The notes below the pieces were generated by a model. The model worked only from the letters and a program-made list of their open reading frames with translations, did no database searches and was not told the DNA's origin. A DNA stretch of 13,353 nt from Nanobdellota archaeon (GTDB lineage: Archaea > Nanobdellota > Nanobdellia > Woesearchaeales > GW2011-AR9): the NCBI GenBank assembly GCA_018812355.1, contig JAHJDQ010000205.1:1-13353 (forward strand). The letters run 5' to 3'. Below are positions 5,840 to 13,253 of the stretch, piece by piece. A program made the translations under genes and the position numbers. The stretch's first letter is position 1, and each line of letters begins with the position of its first letter.

Positions 5840-6980
5840 CAGTTTAGTCTCAGAATTAGAATTTGAAAAACCTAATGGAAATGGTAGTACAACTTATTTA
5901 ACTCATAACTTCCATACTTATCCGGCAAAATTTATCCCACAAATCCCAAGAGGCACTATTCTCCAACTAACCAAAGAGGGAGATACTATTCTTGATCCAT
6001 TTTGTGGATGTGGAACTACTCTTGCAGAAGCTAAACTTCTTAATCGGAATGCTATTGGTGTTGATTTGAATCCTATAGCTGTTTTAGTATCAAAAGCCAA
6101 AACAAATAAATTGGAAAAAGGCGATATTGATTTAACAAAAGTTCTTCTTCAAAATATAAAATCAAGTATTGCAAATTATTACGATACCAAAACTCAAAAT
6201 GGATATAAAATACCAGATTTTAACAATAGAGATCATTGGTTCCAACAAAATGTATTACATGAATTAGGGATTATCAAAGCAAACATTATGAAAATTCCCA
6301 AACAAAAATTAAGAGATTTCTTATTTACTGCCATGTCCTCTATTATTGTAATAGTATCCAATCAAGAAAGTGATACTCGTTTTGCTGCCATTGATAAACA
6401 AATAAAGCCATTTAGAACATTTTTTGAATTTAAGAAAAAATTAGATGATATGAGTTTAAGAGTTATTAACTTCTCTGAAAAAGCTTCCGATTCTAGCATT
6501 AAAGTATTTGAAGGAGATACAAGAAATATGACTTTTTTAGAAGATAATTCTGTAGATCATATTGTTACTTCTCCTCCCTATGCTAACACCTATGATTATT
6601 ATTTGTATCATAAATTTAGGATGTATTGGTTAGATCATAATGTTAGGAGTGTGCAAGATAATGAAATTGGTTCAAGAGATAAACACTCAAGTAAGAAGAA
6701 AGATATTGATGCTTTTGAAAGAGAGCTATCGCTCTGCTTAAAGGAGATGGGTAGAGTATTAAAACCAAATAAATATGCAGTTATTGTTATTGGTGATTCA
6801 GTAATAAGAGGGCAACTGATAAGTGCAAGCGACTTAATGAAGAAGATTGCTCCTGAAAACAATTTTCAGTTTGTTAGGGAAATTAGTTATAATCTAAAGA
6901 AAAATTCAAGAATGTTTAATCCAAAATTTACAAATGGAGATAAATTAGAACATATAATGTTCTTCAAGAATGTAAAATGA
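5829..6980 (+). CDS. DNA methyltransferase 2 (SPPY type, long insert between motifs, 383 aa)
   Basis: This is a second amino-methyltransferase, not a duplicate of the first. Motif X is THNFHTYPAKFIPQI (25-39), motif I DPFCGCGTT (56-64), motif II AIGVDLNP (75-82) and motif IV TSPPY (247-251), followed by ANTYDYYLYHKFRMYW. VIVIGDS (318-324) is probably a later core strand. About 180 residues separate motifs I and IV, the X-I-(recognition)-IV order of alpha-like enzymes, so the target-recognition part is placed differently from methyltransferase 1. This suggests that the two evolved independently and see different strands. The start overlaps gene 1 by 11 nt and the stop overlaps the nuclease as ATGA. 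SPPY favours N4-cytosine. Confidence 0.9.
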   Translation: MVTNSLVSELEFEKPNGNGSTTYLTHNFHTYPAKFIPQIPRGTILQLTKEGDTILDPFCGCGTTLAEAKLLNRNAIGVDLNPIAVLVSKAKTNKLEKGDIDLTKVLLQNIKSSIANYYDTKTQNGYKIPDFNNRDHWFQQNVLHELGIIKANIMKIPKQKLRDFLFTAMSSIIVIVSNQESDTRFAAIDKQIKPFRTFFEFKKKLDDMSLRVINFSEKASDSSIKVFEGDTRNMTFLEDNSVDHIVTSPPYANTYDYYLYHKFRMYWLDHNVRSVQDNEIGSRDKHSSKKKDIDAFERELSLCLKEMGRVLKPNKYAVIVIGDSVIRGQLISASDLMKKIAPENNFQFVREISYNLKKNSRMFNPKFTNGDKLEHIMFFKNVK

Positions 6981-8761
6981 TACAAGAAATAAGAGTTTAT
7001 TACGAATCATTGGAGCAAGCCAATCATTTTGTAAAGCCATCTGTTGATAAAATATTTAAGGATATTCCTATAAAATTAATTAGACTAAAAAAGACTTTTA
7101 ATCTTTATAATAAACGTATTGCTAAGATTATTTATTGGAAAGATCCCGATGTTTTGATAAGCGTTGTTTCTAATGGAAAAGAATATCCCTTAATATTCAT
7201 AGAATTTTCTAATGCGGTGTTTACTGAAGATCACGAATTGCAAAGATTTGATGGTTTGGTTGCTTCTGCAGAAAATGATTGTATTTACGTTAAAATCTCT
7301 CCAATAACTAAGAAATCAGTTAGCAGTCATGGGGGTAATGTTGATTTTGATTATTTGAATTCATTTGCACTTATATTAAAGAAATACAACAAACTCTTTT
7401 TCCATTTTGATTGGGATGTAGATGATAAAGGCGTTGTGCAAGTCCAAAAAGAATATCTATCATGTCCGGAGCAAGATGAAGATTTTAATCTATTTATTTC
7501 AACAGTTCTTAAACACATAAAGAGCAAAGGGTATTATGAAGAATGGCAAGATAATGTAAATAATGAACTGCTAAAAAATGACTTCTTTAAAAAATGGCAA
7601 GAAAGCATTAGTAAAGTAAAATTTGAAACCCACGAAGAATTAAATTCTAGTCGGACGTTATGGATTGGTGATTCAAAAGAATTTGGCCAGAATTATCTTG
7701 AATTAAAATTGAATAGATTTGGTCATGCTATGGACCCAGAAAGAGGAATGTTATCATATTATGGAACTATGTTGCCTAAAGTTATCTCTAAGATGAAGTT
7801 TGTTGAAGATAATAATGCTTGGTACAAAGATATTCAGAAAGAAGATAAAATAAACTCTTACATTGAGAAAAACGGATTAAACAAAGCTAAAGATTTTTTT
7901 CATTGTTTTGTTCTCGGTTCTGGTTTACACAGCAATGATGCTTTCAATGAAATCTGGAACAAGTTTAAAGGGAGTAATGATGACTTAATTGAAGTTGACG
8001 TGACGGATTTTCTTAATAGCCACTTCTTAGAATTGAATAAAGCATTAAGGACTATTTTCAAATTTTCTCAATCATTTTACATTGAGGATTCTCAAGGACA
8101 AAAAAGAGTAATATTGGGATGGAAAGAATTTAATGGACTCAAAGAGTTTAATAAATTAGGCGAAATTACTTCAATAGGAGAACTTTCATCATTAGACGAA
8201 GATTTAGTAACATACATCACAATCCACAACATTCTTATCCCAAATGGTTTTAAAATTCTGGCTGCAAGCTATCCAGGTGCACAAGCCGACAGAGTAATTC
8301 TTGTTGAGCCGGGAACAGGCAGAAAACAGAAAAGAAAGTATATTGATATAATCTCTTACTTACCAAATAAAAAAGTTACAACACTGCAAGAGAATAAAGG
8401 GCAATATTCTAGAGCTTCAATTCAGAAAGAGATTACAGAAATTTCAAAATACAAAACAGATAAGCATTACAAGGAAGCACTAAAAACATTTCAAAATAGG
8501 TTTGAATGTGATTCTGTTAATTCTGTCTTGAAAATAGGTGTTGGTTTTTGGTCTAGTCCAAGATTCACATTAGCAACTGTTAAAGATTTAGATTTGAAGG
8601 AATTGGATTATTTTGTTTATATTAGTAGAGATATGAAGAAGTGGAATATTTGGCGAACTGGAAATGCTGATATCTTCAAAAAGAATGAAGGAGAGGTTAA
8701 ACTTCCAAAGATTTATGAAATCGGCGGAATGGCAGAAATGCCTATTGACAAATTCTTTTAA
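6977..8761 (+). CDS. Putative type II restriction endonuclease with two PD-(D/E)XK-like sites (594 aa)
   Basis: Position and motifs point to the restriction nuclease of this locus. The N-terminal part has D56-P-D58 and, one strand later, FIEF (E76) in IEFSNAVFTEDHELQR, a PD...E core whose third position is Ser (78) instead of Lys. The middle carries LELKLNRFGHAMDPERGML (241-259). The C-terminal part has Y-I-D457-I-I-S and, 15 residues on, LQE472-N-K474-G followed by the helix RASIQKEI, a canonical D...ExK core. A single chain with two cores could cut both strands of an asymmetric site. I cannot name a characterised relative, and the call rests on these motifs plus linkage to two methyltransferases. 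The start overlaps methyltransferase 2 by ATGA; the gap to the next gene is 1 nt. Confidence 0.7.
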   Translation: MIQEIRVYYESLEQANHFVKPSVDKIFKDIPIKLIRLKKTFNLYNKRIAKIIYWKDPDVLISVVSNGKEYPLIFIEFSNAVFTEDHELQRFDGLVASAENDCIYVKISPITKKSVSSHGGNVDFDYLNSFALILKKYNKLFFHFDWDVDDKGVVQVQKEYLSCPEQDEDFNLFISTVLKHIKSKGYYEEWQDNVNNELLKNDFFKKWQESISKVKFETHEELNSSRTLWIGDSKEFGQNYLELKLNRFGHAMDPERGMLSYYGTMLPKVISKMKFVEDNNAWYKDIQKEDKINSYIEKNGLNKAKDFFHCFVLGSGLHSNDAFNEIWNKFKGSNDDLIEVDVTDFLNSHFLELNKALRTIFKFSQSFYIEDSQGQKRVILGWKEFNGLKEFNKLGEITSIGELSSLDEDLVTYITIHNILIPNGFKILAASYPGAQADRVILVEPGTGRKQKRKYIDIISYLPNKKVTTLQENKGQYSRASIQKEITEISKYKTDKHYKEALKTFQNRFECDSVNSVLKIGVGFWSSPRFTLATVKDLDLKELDYFVYISRDMKKWNIWRTGNADIFKKNEGEVKLPKIYEIGGMAEMPIDKFF

Positions 8762-8762
8762 A

Positions 8763-9716
8763 ATGAATGAATCAGACATAAAAAATTATTTGTTAAACCC
8801 TAATACCTCTGAACTTCATGGTTTTCTTTTCAGAGTTAATTATTCTAATTTGAGTAGCGAAATATCCAACGAGGTTATTTCTGAAGAGATTACAAAAATT
8901 AGTAGCCAATATAAACCAAAATATTTTAATCTTTTGTTCAAAATATCACAAATGTTAGGTGATAACTCCCCATTAAAATCATTACTGATTATTGATCCAG
9001 AATCTGTTAAAACTGTGTTTCTAAAGAAATATGAAACAAAAGTATTTAACTTCAATTCAACTGGACAACTCATTGTTTTAGCCTCAAATTCCATAATGGA
9101 AATTGAAGAGTTAAATGAATCTACTTTTGAGCTTAAGATATTTTCTTTAGATGCTTCAACAATACCTGTTTTAAAATCAGAAGTGTCGGGAATATATGCT
9201 TCGCACAATTCAGTTTTTACTGCTCCAGAGGATACAACTAGCATAAATACTAAATTAAATGAATTGTATGTTTTGGCTTTATTAAATCTAATTGTAGAGG
9301 ATTTTCATTCTTTTCCGAGAACATATTCGTTATTTACTGGATTAAATAGTTCACTAAAAAATATGAATTTTGGATTAGTGAAAAAATGTAATCATGCGTT
9401 ACATCTCAATGAGGATTCATTATATGTTGGAGCAATAGCGTTAATTTCTTTGATAATTGAGAATAGACTAGCAAATATATATGAAATTCAAAACACCACT
9501 TATAATGATGACAAAACGCTAGGGCAATTGATCACTGAACTTAATCAACAACGTCAGCTTAATGGTATTGAGATTCCTCTAAATAACTTTAAAGACATTA
9601 GAAATAACCTCATTCACCATCATAGACGAACTTTTGATATTTATAACTCATTTACTGAGAGCATAAAATATCTCGGACAATTTATTATGTGGTGTAAAGA
9701 TAATGGCAAACTATAA
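8763..9716 (+). CDS. Restriction-linked protein with C-terminal HEPN-like RNxxxH motif (317 aa)
   Basis: I do not recognise the first ~200 residues, which look alpha/beta without a clear catalytic motif. The C-terminal third is helical and holds F-K-D-I-R280-N-N-L-I-H285-H-H, the Rx4H motif of HEPN domains, preceded by a helix-rich stretch (LNEDSLYVGAIALISLIIENRLANIYE). HEPN domains are usually metal-independent ribonucleases or RNA-binding modules in toxins and phage defence. ATG 8763 is taken because it starts 1 nt after the nuclease stop; an upstream in-frame ATG at 8664 would overlap that gene by 98 nt. The end overlaps the following gene by 14 nt. Co-transcription with the nuclease argues for a defence role; RNase activity is inference. 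Confidence 0.65.
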   Translation: MNESDIKNYLLNPNTSELHGFLFRVNYSNLSSEISNEVISEEITKISSQYKPKYFNLLFKISQMLGDNSPLKSLLIIDPESVKTVFLKKYETKVFNFNSTGQLIVLASNSIMEIEELNESTFELKIFSLDASTIPVLKSEVSGIYASHNSVFTAPEDTTSINTKLNELYVLALLNLIVEDFHSFPRTYSLFTGLNSSLKNMNFGLVKKCNHALHLNEDSLYVGAIALISLIIENRLANIYEIQNTTYNDDKTLGQLITELNQQRQLNGIEIPLNNFKDIRNNLIHHHRRTFDIYNSFTESIKYLGQFIMWCKDNGKL

Positions 9717-11538
9717 TCAAGAAATGATAAAAGCACAAATTAAGGATATAATGAATACTCAATATGAACGGATGTATCCATTTGAGATAGAAAAAGCACT
9801 TTCACCTATTTTTAAAACTGCTGAGGAAAATAATGACGAGCAAATTAAGAAAGAAATCCTGTGGGAGATAGATTTATTAAATAGAGCATTTGGTCATAAA
9901 GGTAAATATCAAGGCAAAGAAGTTGTTGAAATAAGTAATAAATGGAAACATTTCTTAGACAATGGCAATTTTAAACCATTTTCAAACCCCCCATTTTGTG
10001 AGTGGAAAAAAGAAGCTTTTGATTATTACAAATTAAGATATAATCAAGCTGAAAGTGAACTTGCAAAGGCAAGATATGCTTTTGCTATAATGGTATTTTC
10101 TTCTGGACAAGAAAAATTAGGGTGGATGAAAAAATCTGTTGAAGGGTGGCTAAAGACAGCAGAGAAATATGTTGCAGACGGGGTATTTAATAAAGAATAT
10201 TATGAAATCCCACCATTTGCATATGAATTTGCTTTAAAATTGAGTCTTGCATTTGGTCAAAGAGAATTAGCAAAAAATGTTCTTGATTCACTACATACGA
10301 ATATCCTAACTATTTTAGAATCAGAAGAAAAGAGATGGCATTTAGAATTTCTGGAAGTTGAATCAAATTACATTAACTCGTTTGATGATATTGAATCTAT
10401 TAAAAATGAGAGTGTAAACAAGATTAAAGAGATAATAGGAAGATTAAAACAGAATTTTGAGCAAAGTACAGATAAACACAAGAGCAATCATTTCTTAAGA
10501 AGCCATTTACAATTATTATTAAAATACAATGGAAACCAGGATTATGATACAAATGAAAAAATAGCTGAATCCTACGCTCAAGAGGCTAATGCGAGAGAAG
10601 AACCATTGGTAAAATCTTCTTTTCTCAATGATGCAATTAAAAAATATAAATCAATGCAAGGCTCGTACCCTGAAAAGAAAGAGGTCATAGATAAAAAGAT
10701 TGAAGATCTCATTCTAAAAATAAAAGAAGTAAATACTAAGATCACTTATAAGCAAATACAAGCAAAGTTTGAGATTACCAAAAAACAAATTGATTCATAT
10801 CTGGATTTCTTAAGATCAAAAGGTGGAAGTTTATTAAAAGCGTTTTTAGATGACTCTTCTTTATTTCCTCAATATAATAAAACCGTAGAAAATACGCTTG
10901 AGCAAAAAAAACAATCACCTCTTCAATTTATGATCTCAATAACTGTATACAATGCAGAAGAGCCGGTTATGAGAATAACATCTGATGATGAAATTTTTGA
11001 TCATCATGTGAGAAGAAATATCTTATTTGGAATAAAGGTGGGTGAAATTATGTGCAAAATGACATTAGAATCTTTAAAGAAAGAACTAGGGGAAGATTTC
11101 TCCAAAGAAATTGAAGCTCTTTTAGATCAGGAAGAATTGATAGATATTAAGCCAGCTCTTAAATCAGGTTTTGATTTTGTTCTAGAAAAATCTGATTATA
11201 TAACAGGTATTCATGTATTAACACCCTACATAGAAGAACTTATCAGACGCATAGTAAAAAAAGCTGGAAAAGTTGAAGTAATTTTAGAACAGCATAAGAC
11301 TAAGTTCTTTAGGGGCATTATGTTGGATAGTTTATTAGAAAATGAAAATGTTAAAAGTCTTATAGGATTAGACTTTCAAAAATCATTAAAAGTGTTATTA
11401 ACCGATAGAGACCAGACTAATTTAAGAAATGAACTTTTACATGGTAGATTACCATCCGATAAAATAAATGAAGCAGAGGTCTTATTTGTTTCCTATTGTT
11501 TACTTAAACTATTAAGAATCCTAAAAGAAGTTAGATAA
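9703..11538 (+). CDS. DUF4209-like protein with C-terminal RNxxxHG motif (611 aa)
   Basis: The first ~340 residues are helical and may form a repeat-type scaffold (for example QRELAKNVLDSLHTNIL and NEKIAESYAQEANAREEP). A short helix-turn-helix-like segment follows (ITYKQIQAKFEITKKQID). The C-terminal part fits the DUF4209 pattern: HVLTPYIEELIRRIVKKAG, then GIMLDSLLENENVKSLIGLD, then a helix ending LTDRDQTNLRNELLHGRLP. The R575-N-x3-H580-G motif is the hallmark of DUF4209 and matches the HEPN Rx4H signature. It is the last gene of the operon, overlapping the previous one by 14 nt. It probably acts with, or in parallel to, the preceding HEPN-like protein, perhaps as an RNA-targeting effector. 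Its biochemical activity is not established from sequence. Confidence 0.72.
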   Translation: MANYNQEMIKAQIKDIMNTQYERMYPFEIEKALSPIFKTAEENNDEQIKKEILWEIDLLNRAFGHKGKYQGKEVVEISNKWKHFLDNGNFKPFSNPPFCEWKKEAFDYYKLRYNQAESELAKARYAFAIMVFSSGQEKLGWMKKSVEGWLKTAEKYVADGVFNKEYYEIPPFAYEFALKLSLAFGQRELAKNVLDSLHTNILTILESEEKRWHLEFLEVESNYINSFDDIESIKNESVNKIKEIIGRLKQNFEQSTDKHKSNHFLRSHLQLLLKYNGNQDYDTNEKIAESYAQEANAREEPLVKSSFLNDAIKKYKSMQGSYPEKKEVIDKKIEDLILKIKEVNTKITYKQIQAKFEITKKQIDSYLDFLRSKGGSLLKAFLDDSSLFPQYNKTVENTLEQKKQSPLQFMISITVYNAEEPVMRITSDDEIFDHHVRRNILFGIKVGEIMCKMTLESLKKELGEDFSKEIEALLDQEELIDIKPALKSGFDFVLEKSDYITGIHVLTPYIEELIRRIVKKAGKVEVILEQHKTKFFRGIMLDSLLENENVKSLIGLDFQKSLKVLLTDRDQTNLRNELLHGRLPSDKINEAEVLFVSYCLLKLLRILKEVR

Positions 11539-11577
11539 ATCAAAGATAAGTTTTTTAGGAAGAAAGAACATCAATAA

Positions 11578-11591
11578 TTTTCTCGCCCCCT
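11578..11591 (-). repeat. Right copy of the 14-bp inverted repeat flanking the restriction cassette
   Basis: TTTTCTCGCCCCCT is the exact inverse complement of 4557-4570. It lies 39 nt after the last gene of the operon. A related partial copy, CCCCCTCTTT, occurs twice in the same orientation (11586-11595 and 11617-11626). Confidence 0.65.
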
Positions 11592-11609
11592 CTTTTTTAG
11601 TTTTTAGTT
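11590..11609 (+). terminator. T-rich probable terminator of the restriction-HEPN operon
   Basis: CTCTTTTTTAGTTTTTAGTT follows a GC-rich block. Archaeal termination relies on U-runs, and another T6 lies at 11551-11556. The 192-nt gap between convergent genes (11539-11730) holds no gene that I can support, only these T-runs and the repeats. Confidence 0.5.
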
Positions 11610-11730
11610 AGGAACTCCCCCTCTTTAACAAAATAGTAATTCAAAAATTGTATGTAACATCGGGATTCCTGTTATTAACAAAGCGAAACTTCAAAGAAAT
11701 ACACCACTGGTAAGAATTAAAGGAAAATCT

Positions 11731-12657
11731 TTAGGTATCTATTATAAGTGGAGATTCTGTGCCATATTTCCCCCAAATTTTACCAATCTCCCAATTATCA
11801 GCATAACCTGTTGTTTCTAAAAAGAAATATTTTTTACCCTTATAATTATAATATGTGCCATAACAACTATCGCACCAAACACCAATAGCTGCGTGATCAG
11901 AATAAATTAAGATAATAGTATCATAATTGAGAGCTTCTAAAATTGAAGCCATTAAAAAAGAAGTGTCTTCACAATCTCCTCTTTGGTCTATTATTGTTTC
12001 TATAGGATATTTTGGCCATTCTGGTTGACTAATATATTCAATATCATATTCATAAATCATTGATTCAACAAAATTTATCGCTATTTGAGCTTTATTTGAA
12101 TCTCCCTTGCTTATTGAAACATCAGCTACATCTTGTGCGATAGTTTGGATTGTAGGATCGTAAGGAGTTACAAATTTTGTCCAGTCATCACAACAGGAAC
12201 TTCTTTCTTGACTTTTATAATGCCAATATTTATCTTCTGCAATTCCAAATTGTGTTGAATAGGTTAACCCCTGATGCGTCCAATAGACCGTTATAGTTTG
12301 CGTTTGTCCTCCGCCGGCGGGGTGTTTATCTTCGTTATCATCAATCCCGTCTCCATCGGTATCTCTTTCATTATCGCTAGTTCCCAATCCTACTTCTTGC
12401 TCATAAGTTAATCCATCACCATCTTCATCTTTTAATTTCTGACTAATTTCTTGTTGTTCCAAAGATTTTTCTTTTTGTTGTTGTGTTTGTTCAAATTGTT
12501 TATCGATATCTGATTGTTTATTTTTTGTAGATTCGACATCTGATTGATATTTAACTAAACTTTGTTGAAAATCTTGATTATAGGAGTAAATATAATTTCC
12601 AAAAATTGCTAATCCGAAGCTTATAACTATAACAATAAATAAGTGATTTTTTTTCAT
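11731..12657 (-). CDS. Membrane-anchored transglutaminase-like protein with calcium-loop repeats (308 aa)
   Basis: One N-terminal membrane segment (6-22, LFIVIVISFGLAIFGNY) anchors the protein with its bulk outside. A Gln/Lys-rich coiled coil follows (30-75). Two acidic thrombospondin-type-3-like calcium loops come next: DEDGDGLTYEQEVGLGTSD (77-95) and DTDGDGIDDNEDKHP (99-113). The C-terminal half is a transglutaminase/cysteine-protease-like domain: Q-R-G-D-C229-E-D-T-S, then S-D-H255-A-A-I-G-V, then FLE281TTG where the third catalytic residue (Asp or Glu) is expected. Additional Cys pairs (155/156, 262/265) may form disulfides or bind metal. The ATG overlaps the upstream stop as ATGA, so the two products are made together. 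It could crosslink or cleave surface proteins; the substrate is unknown. Confidence 0.82.
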   Translation of the reverse strand: MKKNHLFIVIVISFGLAIFGNYIYSYNQDFQQSLVKYQSDVESTKNKQSDIDKQFEQTQQQKEKSLEQQEISQKLKDEDGDGLTYEQEVGLGTSDNERDTDGDGIDDNEDKHPAGGGQTQTITVYWTHQGLTYSTQFGIAEDKYWHYKSQERSSCCDDWTKFVTPYDPTIQTIAQDVADVSISKGDSNKAQIAINFVESMIYEYDIEYISQPEWPKYPIETIIDQRGDCEDTSFLMASILEALNYDTIILIYSDHAAIGVWCDSCYGTYYNYKGKKYFFLETTGYADNWEIGKIWGKYGTESPLIIDT

Positions 12658-13253
12658 TTTTCATCAGAAATATAAGGGAGATGTAACTTATAAGGTAATT
12701 TAAAGTTAAATATCCAATTTACTTCAACTTGTCTTGGATCCATTTTAGTTTTTATTACTTCTCTGGTTTTTTGAACATCTTTATATTTAGTAACTGTCCT
12801 GTATTTAGTAACAGTTGTATATTTTGTTACGGGACGTTCTTTTGCGATAGTTTGATATTCTGTAATTTGACAAGTACACTGCACACAAATGTACTCAAAC
12901 ATATTCCAGTTCCATTCTTGTTTGCTACAATAGCAATTGTTATTACAACTCGGATAGTATTGGCCTGATGAAGCGTCATTAACTTGCTTTTTTTGAACTG
13001 GTACTTGATCGTAATAAGTTTCTGTTGTTTGGTACGGTTCTTGTGTTTGATACTCTTCTTGAGTTTCGTATGGTTCTTTTTCAGAATAAGTTTCGGTATC
13101 AGTATAAGGCACTTCGACTTCATAATGATGAGTTTTAGTTGGAGCAATTATGATAAAAGTAATTAATAGAAAAATACCTAAACCAATAAAAAAGCTTAGA
13201 TTTTCAACTTTGATTTTCAACTTCAATGTTTTTTTATGTTTCTTGTGTATCAT
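12654..13253 (-). CDS. Membrane-anchored Tyr/Thr-rich tandem-repeat protein with Cys cluster (199 aa)
   Basis: A basic head (MIHKKHKKTLKLKIKVENLS) precedes one membrane helix (20-37, SFFIGLGIFLLITFIIIA). Outside lies an acidic repeat block at 46-86 (VPYTDTETYSEKEPYETQEE and similar units with a Tyr every 5-6 residues). A Cys cluster follows at 103-128 (CNNNCYC and CVQCTC), then a basic repeat block at 139-168 built of VTKYxT units, and a hydrophobic end. The acidic and basic blocks could pair with each other or with a partner. The start is ATG 13253; the in-frame TTG at 13262 is less likely. It overlaps the upstream gene by 20 nt and the transglutaminase gene by 4 nt, suggesting a shared envelope function. 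I do not recognise a named family. Confidence 0.75.
   Translation of the reverse strand: MIHKKHKKTLKLKIKVENLSFFIGLGIFLLITFIIIAPTKTHHYEVEVPYTDTETYSEKEPYETQEEYQTQEPYQTTETYYDQVPVQKKQVNDASSGQYYPSCNNNCYCSKQEWNWNMFEYICVQCTCQITEYQTIAKERPVTKYTTVTKYRTVTKYKDVQKTREVIKTKMDPRQVEVNWIFNFKLPYKLHLPYISDEK
12750..12839 (-). repeat. Tandem VTKYxT codon repeat inside the surface protein
   Basis: The encoded ERPVTKYTTVTKYRTVTKY segment repeats a unit of about 6 residues, and the DNA shows matching repeats of tTTAGTAAC-like units on the plus strand. Degenerate copies follow (KDVQKTREVIK). Confidence 0.6.
12996..13118 (-). repeat. Degenerate acidic Tyr repeat inside the surface protein
   Basis: It encodes residues 46-86, with units such as YTDTET, YSEKEP, YETQEE, YQTQEP, YQTTET. 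The period is about 6 residues (18 bp), with variation between units that argues for protein-level rather than recent DNA-level duplication. Confidence 0.6.

Noticed and set aside
8840..9244. 134-residue minus-strand frame
   Set aside because: It lies wholly inside the HEPN-like gene on the opposite strand, has no promoter and breaks a tightly packed operon.
11671..11700. GTTATTAAC and nearby sequence as an integron attC site
   Set aside because: There is no paired R'/R'' box structure and no integrase of the right type; the match is a short AT-rich coincidence.
12827..13147. 106-residue Lys-rich minus-strand frame
   Set aside because: It is the repeat-protein gene read in another frame; the main frame has a membrane helix, a start and coupled neighbours.
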